In this document: piece after piece, positions 58,989-64,000 of the stretch | How positions within the stretch are numbered: the stretch's first letter is position 1 | How the letters are laid out: each line of letters starts with the position of its first letter | Program-made: the position numbers and the translations under genes | The notes under the pieces: model-generated | Told to the model about the DNA's origin: nothing | The model's input: the letters and a program-made list of their open reading frames with translations, nothing else | Databases searched by the model: none | Source: Microbacterium sp. zg-Y818 | GTDB taxonomy: Bacteria > Actinomycetota > Actinomycetes > Actinomycetales > Microbacteriaceae | Assembly (NCBI RefSeq): GCF_030246905.1 | Contig: NZ_CP126741.1 | Coordinates: 434,001 to 498,000 of the forward strand | Length of the DNA stretch: 64,000 nucleotides | Direction: 5' to 3'

Positions 58989-60113
58989 GTGAGCATGGAG
59001 ATCGAGATCGGCCGCGCCAAGCGGGCCCGCCGCGCGTACGCCTTCGACGACATCGCCGTGGTGCCGTCCCGACGCACCCGCAACCCCGAGGACGTCTCGA
59101 CGGGCTGGGCGATCGATGCGTTCCAGTTCGACATCCCGGTGCTCGCAGCTCCCATGGACTCCGTCGTCAGCCCCCGCACCGCGATCATGCTGGGCCAGCT
59201 CGGCGGCCTCGGGGTGCTCGACCTCGAGGGCCTGTGGACGCGGTACGACGACCCCGACCCGCTCCTCGCCGAGATCGCGACGCTCCCCGACGCCGAGGCC
59301 ACCCGGCGCATGCAGGAGCTGTACGCCGAGCCCATCAAGCCCGAGCTCATCCGCGACCGGCTCGCCGAGATCCGCGCCGCCGGCGTCACCGTCGCCGGCG
59401 CCCTCACCCCACAGCGCACGCAGCAGCTGTACGAGACCGTCGTCGCCGCGGGCGTCGACCTCTTCGTCATCCGCGGCACGACCGTCTCGGCCGAGCACGT
59501 CTCGAGCGTCGACGCGCCCCTGAACCTCAAGAAGTTCATCTACGACCTCGATGTGCCCGTCATCGTCGGCGGCGCCTCCACCTACACCGCAGCCCTGCAC
59601 CTCATGCGCACCGGCGCCGCCGGCGTGCTCGTCGGCTTCGGCGGGGGAGCGGCATCCACCACGCGCGCCACCCTCGGTGTGCACGCGCCCATGGCCACGG
59701 CCGTCGCCGACGTCGCCGGCGCACGCCGCGACTACCTCGACGAGTCGGGCGGCCGCTACGTGCACGTCATCGCCGACGGCGGCGTGGGTACCTCCGGAGA
59801 CATCGTGAAGGCGCTGGCGATGGGGGCGGATGCCGTCATGCTCGGCGTGGCCCTCGCACGCGCGACCGACGCGCCCGGCCGCGGATACCACTGGGGCCCC
59901 GAAGCGCACCACTCCCGCCTGCCGCGCGGCAGTCGCATCCGCGTCGATCAGAAGGTCGACCTCGAGTCCGTGCTCTACGGGCCGGCTCCCGTCGCCGACG
60001 GCACTGCGAACCTCATCGGCGCGCTGAAGAAGTCCATGGCGACCACCGGCTACTCGGATCTCAAGGAGTTCCAGCGCGTCGAGGTCGTCGTCGCGCCGTA
60101 TCGATCCAGATGA
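58989..60113 (+). CDS. GuaB3-family IMP dehydrogenase-related protein
   Basis: 374 residues. An IMPDH/GMP-reductase barrel without CBS domains, of the GuaB3 type common in actinobacteria. Key blocks are YAFDDIAVVPSRRTR, VLAAPMDSVVS, VIVGGASTY, GVLVGFGGGAASTTR, RYVHVIADGGVGTSGDIVKA and GYHWGPEAHHSRLPRG. The catalytic-loop cysteine of IMPDH is replaced by Ser (AASTTR), so classical IMPDH chemistry is doubtful. GTG 58989 has TAGGCT 6 bases upstream (leaderless pattern); ATG 58995 with GGAGGA is an alternative start. The stop overlaps the SURF1 start. Confidence 0.9.
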   Translation: MSMEIEIGRAKRARRAYAFDDIAVVPSRRTRNPEDVSTGWAIDAFQFDIPVLAAPMDSVVSPRTAIMLGQLGGLGVLDLEGLWTRYDDPDPLLAEIATLPDAEATRRMQELYAEPIKPELIRDRLAEIRAAGVTVAGALTPQRTQQLYETVVAAGVDLFVIRGTTVSAEHVSSVDAPLNLKKFIYDLDVPVIVGGASTYTAALHLMRTGAAGVLVGFGGGAASTTRATLGVHAPMATAVADVAGARRDYLDESGGRYVHVIADGGVGTSGDIVKALAMGADAVMLGVALARATDAPGRGYHWGPEAHHSRLPRGSRIRVDQKVDLESVLYGPAPVADGTANLIGALKKSMATTGYSDLKEFQRVEVVVAPYRSR

Positions 60114-61030
60114 GCGTGAGCAACCCGTCGACGGGCCCGGCGACGACGTCGGCCCCTGACCCGGTGACCCGGCCAGGCGACGCCACACCCGGCGCCGCCG
60201 CGCTGCCGCAGTTCCCGCCGACCCTGCGTGAGGTCATGCTGCGGCCCTGGTGGCTGGGCATGCTCGTCGTCGCGCTCGCCGTAGCCGGCATCTTCGCCTG
60301 GCTCGGCCAATGGCAGCTGGGAAACGCGATCGACACCGATCCGCCGCCCCCCGGAATGACCGAGCAGCTGCGGCCGCTGGCCGAGGTCGCCGGCCCCGGC
60401 GAGTACCTGCCCGAGCCGCTCGTGGGCCAGCGGGTCGAGGCCTCGGGACACTGGATGCCGGGGGATTTCGTCCCCGTCGCATCCCGCTTCAACGACGGCG
60501 TCGAGGGCTACTGGGTCACCGGACAGCTGCGGCTGGACGAAGCCACGACCGGCACCGGCGAGCCGACGTCGCTGGCCGTCGCCGTCGGCTGGGCGCCCAC
60601 CGAAGCCGACGCGCAGGCCGCGATCGAAACCCTCGAGGCTCAGGCCGAAGCCGACCCGGATGCCGCCGTGCAGCTCACCGGGCGTCTGATCTCCGACGAG
60701 GGGCCGGGAGTCCCGCCGCGGGGCGCCGACCCGCAGACGATGACCCGGATGTCGCCCGCGGCCCTGCTGGCCCACTGGCACGACGTCGAGGGACTCGACG
60801 TGTACCGCGCCTACCTCACCGCGGCCGAGCCGCTCGGCGGACTCGAGGCGATCGCGTCGCCCGCGCCCGCGGAAGGCTCGACCGTCAACTGGCTGAACAT
60901 CTTCTATGCGGCCGAGTGGGTCATCTTCGCGGGCTTCGCGTTCTACATGTGGTACCGCCTGGCGCGCGACGCATGGGAGAAGGAAGTCGAAGAGCTCGAG
61001 GAGCAGCAGGCAGCGGCATCCGCCCCCTGA
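60110..61030 (+). CDS. SURF1-family cytochrome oxidase assembly protein
   Basis: 306 residues with two membrane helices bracketing a large external domain: helix 1 WWLGMLVVALAVAGIFAWLG then QWQLGNA, helix 2 IFYAAEWVIFAGFAFYMWYR. The middle contains GQRVEASGHWMPGDFVPVASR and WAPTEADAQ, the SURF1 pattern (RVxVxG, then VxVxxGW). SURF1 helps assemble haem-copper oxidases. ATG 60110 overlaps the guaB3 stop (ATGA). Its place inside a purine cluster is common in this lineage and need not be functional. Confidence 0.88.
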   Translation: MSVSNPSTGPATTSAPDPVTRPGDATPGAAALPQFPPTLREVMLRPWWLGMLVVALAVAGIFAWLGQWQLGNAIDTDPPPPGMTEQLRPLAEVAGPGEYLPEPLVGQRVEASGHWMPGDFVPVASRFNDGVEGYWVTGQLRLDEATTGTGEPTSLAVAVGWAPTEADAQAAIETLEAQAEADPDAAVQLTGRLISDEGPGVPPRGADPQTMTRMSPAALLAHWHDVEGLDVYRAYLTAAEPLGGLEAIASPAPAEGSTVNWLNIFYAAEWVIFAGFAFYMWYRLARDAWEKEVEELEEQQAAASAP

Positions 61031-61113
61031 CCGCCGCGTGCCGGCCCCGCGCGGCCCCGCGAGGCCCCGGGCGGCGCGTCGGCCGACGTGGGCGCGACGG
61101 TAGGATGGAAGCC

Positions 61114-61638
61114 ATGCCGGCCCCCAAACTCGCGTCCTTCCCAGCGATCCGCTCGGCGCTGAAGTTCTACCAGATCGCGTCGGTGATCACCGGTGTCGGA
61201 CTGCTCCTGCTGCTGGCCGAGATGATCCTCAAGTACTCGCCGCTGCACGTCGAACTGTTCGCCGGCGGATCCGGCGGCCTGCTGTGGTTCGCCACCGTCA
61301 TCGTCGGCCCCGACTGCCAGTGGTTCTCGCTCTTCTTCCCGGGCAGCGACCAGTGCGAGATGATCTCCACCGGCGACGGCCTCAACCTGTCGCTGGGCAT
61401 CCTCGTCGTGCACGGCTGGTTCTACGTCGTGTACCTCTTCGCCTGCTTCCGCGTGTGGAGCCTCATGCGCTGGAACTTCAGGCGCTTCCTCGTCCTCGCC
61501 CTCGGCGGTGTCGTGCCGCTGCTGTCGTTCTTCATGGAGACGCGCGTCGCCCGGGAGGTCAAGACCTACCTCGCCGAGCGGGAAGCCTCTGAAGCCGCGG
61601 CATCCGCTCCCATCCCCGCCACGGAAGGCAACCGTTGA
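61114..61638 (+). CDS. DUF3817 integral membrane protein
   Basis: 174 residues. The DUF3817 layout has four hydrophobic segments: [20 protein letters not shown], a region around [40 protein letters not shown] and [20 protein letters not shown]. The conserved VHGW and [15 protein letters not shown] ends are present. The function is unknown; genes of this type often lie next to guaA in actinobacteria. TAGGAT (61101-61106) lies 7 bases before ATG 61114, so this start is preferred over ATG 61105, which overlaps that hexamer. The stop overlaps the TTG of guaA. Confidence 0.85.
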   Translation: MPAPKLASFPAIRSALKFYQIASVITGVGLLLLLAEMILKYSPLHVELFAGGSGGLLWFATVIVGPDCQWFSLFFPGSDQCEMISTGDGLNLSLGILVVHGWFYVVYLFACFRVWSLMRWNFRRFLVLALGGVVPLLSFFMETRVAREVKTYLAEREASEAAASAPIPATEGNR

Positions 61639-63218
61639 CCGCTCAGACCGAAACCTCGCAGCGTCCCGTGCTGGTCGTCGACTTCGGCGCCCAGTACTCC
61701 CAGCTCATCGCCCGGCGCGTCCGCGAGGCGGGCGTCTACAGCGAGATCGTGCCGCACACCGCGACGGCTGCCGAGATCGCAGCCAAGCACCCCGTCGGTC
61801 TGATCCTTTCGGGCGGACCCGCGTCGGTCTACGAGCCCGGCGCCCCGAGCCTCGACCCGGAGGTGTTCGACCTCGGAGTCCCGACCCTGGGCATCTGCTA
61901 CGGCTTCCAGGTGATGGCGCAGGCCCTCGGCGGCGAGGTCGCCAACACCGGGCTGCGCGAGTACGGCGCGACGGATGCCACGCTCAACGGTGACGGCGGC
62001 GTGCTGCTGTCCGGCCAGCCCGCGGCGCAGAACGTCTGGATGAGCCACGGCGACCAGGTCGCCGCCGCCCCCGAAGGCTTCGAGGTGCTCGCGTCGACGG
62101 AAGCCACCCCGGTGGCCGCCTTCGGCAGCGACGAGCGGCGGATGTACGGCGTGCAGTGGCATCCCGAGGTCAAGCACAGCGACCACGGACAGAACGTGCT
62201 GGAGAACTTCCTGCACAAGGCCGCGGGGCTCCCCGCCGACTGGAACAGCGGCAACGTCATCGCCGAGCAGGTCGCGAAAATCCGCGAGCAGATCGGCACC
62301 GGCCGGGTCATCTGCGGGCTCTCCGGCGGCGTCGACTCCGCCGTGGCCGCCGCGCTCGTGCACAAGGCCGTCGGTGACCAGCTCGTGTGCATCTTCGTCG
62401 ACCACGGACTGCTGCGTAAGGGTGAGCGGGAGCAGGTCGAGCAGGACTACGTCGCCTCGACCGGCGTGCGCCTGGTCACCGTGGATGCGCGCGAGCGGTT
62501 CCTCACGGCGCTCGCGGGCGTCAGCGACCCGGAGCAGAAGCGCAAGATCATCGGGCGGGAGTTCATCCGCACGTTCGAGCAGGCCGAAGCGGCGCTCGTC
62601 GCCGAAGCCGCGGCCGACGGCGAGCCCATCCGCTTCCTCGTGCAGGGGACGCTGTACCCCGACGTCGTGGAGTCCGGCGGCGGCGCCGGCACCGCCAACA
62701 TCAAGAGCCACCACAACGTGGGCGGGCTTCCCGAGGACCTGCAGTTCGAACTCGTCGAGCCGCTGCGCACCCTCTTCAAGGACGAGGTGCGCGCGATCGG
62801 CCGCGAGCTCGGCCTGCCCGAGGTCATCGTCGGTCGCCAGCCGTTTCCGGGCCCCGGCCTCGGCATCCGCATCGTCGGTGAGGTCACCGCTGACCGCCTC
62901 GAGATTCTGCGTGACGCCGACGCCATCGCCCGCGAGGAGCTGACCAAGGCGGGCCTGGACGACGAGATCTGGCAGTGCCCCGTGGTGCTCTTGGCCGACG
63001 TCCGCTCGGTGGGCGTGCAGGGCGACGGCCGCACCTACGGCCACCCGATCGTGCTGCGCCCGGTCTCCAGCGAGGACGCCATGACGGCCGACTGGACGCG
63101 CCTGCCCTACGACGTGCTGTCGAAGATCTCCAACCGCATCACCAACGAGGTGCGCGAGGTCAACCGGGTCGTGCTCGACGTGACGAGCAAGCCCCCCGGG
63201 ACCATCGAGTGGGAGTGA
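61635..63218 (+). CDS. guaA: GMP synthase (glutamine-hydrolysing)
   Basis: 527 residues. It converts XMP to GMP. The glutaminase domain has [27 protein letters not shown], the nucleophile GICYGFQ and QWHPEV. The synthetase PP-loop is [17 protein letters not shown], followed by [36 protein letters not shown] and the C-terminal [21 protein letters not shown] 61635 overlaps the previous stop (TTGA) after GGAAGGCAACC. It completes the guanine branch with guaB. Confidence 0.97.
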   Translation: MTAQTETSQRPVLVVDFGAQYSQLIARRVREAGVYSEIVPHTATAAEIAAKHPVGLILSGGPASVYEPGAPSLDPEVFDLGVPTLGICYGFQVMAQALGGEVANTGLREYGATDATLNGDGGVLLSGQPAAQNVWMSHGDQVAAAPEGFEVLASTEATPVAAFGSDERRMYGVQWHPEVKHSDHGQNVLENFLHKAAGLPADWNSGNVIAEQVAKIREQIGTGRVICGLSGGVDSAVAAALVHKAVGDQLVCIFVDHGLLRKGEREQVEQDYVASTGVRLVTVDARERFLTALAGVSDPEQKRKIIGREFIRTFEQAEAALVAEAAADGEPIRFLVQGTLYPDVVESGGGAGTANIKSHHNVGGLPEDLQFELVEPLRTLFKDEVRAIGRELGLPEVIVGRQPFPGPGLGIRIVGEVTADRLEILRDADAIAREELTKAGLDDEIWQCPVVLLADVRSVGVQGDGRTYGHPIVLRPVSSEDAMTADWTRLPYDVLSKISNRITNEVREVNRVVLDVTSKPPGTIEWE

Positions 63219-63224
63219 GCGCAT

Positions 63225-63260
63225 GACGGATGCCGCGGCCTGAGGGTCGCGGCATCCGTC
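63225..63260. terminator. guaA terminator
   Basis: Perfect 13-base arms GACGGATGCCGCG / CGCGGCATCCGTC (63225-63237, 63248-63260), 10-base loop, then GTTTCC. Confidence 0.75.
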
Positions 63261-63324
63261 GTTTCCGGCGGGCGCGGCGTCGCGGTTCGGAGGAGACCCA
63301 GCGGGCGTGGGGGAGGATGGACGG

Positions 63325-64000
63325 ATGAGTGAATCCGCGCTGCCCGACGCCGACTACCTCGTGCTCGCGAGCAGGCTGATCCCCGACCGCGACGGCGGCT
63401 TCACCATCTCGGTGCTGCGCCGTGCCGGCGACATGGCCGCCGCCGGTGCACGCGTGCGCCTGCTGACGGTGGATCCCGGCGAGCAGGAAGAGCACGACCG
63501 CGACCGCGCCGAATGGGTGCGACGGGGGCTGCTCGGCGCCCCCGAAGACCTGCGGAACCTCTTCGACGACGCCCGGGCGGATGCCGCCTGGCTGCGCGCC
63601 GCGGCGCTGCCGCTTCCTGTGCCCGCGTCTGCACCCGGCGCCGACGTCGGCAGCCGCGCCATCCGCGACGCCGCGGGCCGCACGGTGCTCGAGCTCCCGG
63701 TGATCGCCGGCGACCCCGCGTGGCACCTGAGCGAGGCCCCGGTCGTGGTGTGGTCGGCGGACGGCGCCGAGCCGATCGGCTGGCTGCCCGGGTTCGGCGG
63801 GCTGTACCGGGCGTGGCTGAACGCCCTCGCGGCCGAGACCCGGCGCGACACGGTCGTGATCTGCGAGGCGCGTCAGGTGGGCGAGGTTCTGGTGGCCGAC
63901 GCGCCGCCGCAGCTGGATCCCGGCATCCGATTGGTGCACACCACGCACGCCTGCCACGTGCAGGCGCCGTTCACCTGGGATGCCCCGATGGATGCCGCAT
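63325..64000 (+). CDS. TagE-like glycosyltransferase, 3' end outside window
   Basis: 225 codons are visible before the window ends. The N-terminal pattern SRLIPDRDGGFTISVLRRAGD, then ARVRLLTVDPGEQEEHDRDR and WVRRGLLGAPEDLRNLFDD, is that of the acceptor domain of TagE/GtfA-type GT4 enzymes (poly-glycerolphosphate alpha-glucosyltransferases). The donor domain would follow outside. A role in decorating wall teichoic acid or a similar polymer is inference. ATG 63325 lies 6 bases after GAGGAT, a weak form of the leaderless promoter pattern, with GGGAGG also near. Confidence 0.75.
   Translation, partial: MSESALPDADYLVLASRLIPDRDGGFTISVLRRAGDMAAAGARVRLLTVDPGEQEEHDRDRAEWVRRGLLGAPEDLRNLFDDARADAAWLRAAALPLPVPASAPGADVGSRAIRDAAGRTVLELPVIAGDPAWHLSEAPVVVWSADGAEPIGWLPGFGGLYRAWLNALAAETRRDTVVICEARQVGEVLVADAPPQLDPGIRLVHTTHACHVQAPFTWDAPMDAA

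Overview
The window is one continuous stretch of a high-G+C Gram-positive chromosome. It is most likely from an actinobacterium of the Microbacteriaceae, and Microbacterium is the best guess. The signs are strong G/C bias at third codon positions, frequent GTG and TTG starts, many start codons 6-8 bases after a TANNNT hexamer (leaderless type), DUF222/HNH endonuclease, class-E-like LAxTG sorting signal, HrcA/CIRCE control of groES, and the order rplM-rpsI-glmM-coaA-glmS-acpS-alr-tsaE-tsaB-rimI-tsaD-groES-guaB-guaB3-guaA. No tRNA, rRNA or CRISPR was seen.

Positions 1-24,528 are a cell-surface polysaccharide region. A minus-strand operon (response regulator, histidine kinase, membrane protein with degenerate GGDEF-like domain, DUF4012 protein) is followed by UDP-glucose dehydrogenase. 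Next is a scar: a 366-bp copy of the response-regulator promoter and receiver region, joined in frame to a decayed gmd. Then comes an island of visibly lower G+C (about 7.6-18.2 kb): acyltransferase, Wzy-like polymerase, QueC-like PP-loop ATPase, Wzx-like flippase, four glycosyltransferases and a pyruvyl transferase, the last five genes coupled by overlapping stop/start codons. An IS3-family element closes the island. The minus-strand unit after it (LMW tyrosine phosphatase, Wzz/BY-kinase, secreted repeat protein, polyprenyl-phosphate sugar transferase) primes and controls length. Together these genes predict a pyruvylated, possibly acylated, uronate-containing Wzx/Wzy polymer.

Positions 24.6-31.6 kb hold a CPBP protease, a secreted amidase with an N-terminal dockerin-like module, a wall-anchored cohesin-like protein directly upstream of it, a DUF222/HNH endonuclease and three stress-type proteins (CsbD, PRC-barrel/DUF2382 with an Asp-His tract, a membrane protein). 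The cohesin/dockerin pair is the most interesting candidate system: a secreted enzyme that may be docked on the cell surface.

Positions 31.9-50 kb are core genes: ribosomal proteins L13 and S9, amino-sugar synthesis (glmM, glmS), exopolyphosphatase, pantothenate kinase, an orphan second priming sugar transferase behind an 824-bp dyad-rich gap, a secreted lipase, an ArsR/AHSA1 pair with a clear operator, then acpS, alr and the tRNA t6A genes with rimI.

Positions 50-64 kb hold groES behind two CIRCE elements, rarD, a branched-chain amino-acid ABC system (livK convergent with livHMGF, LivH carrying an extra extracellular domain), guaB, guaB3, a SURF1 protein, a DUF3817 protein, guaA, and the start of a TagE-like glycosyltransferase that runs off the window.
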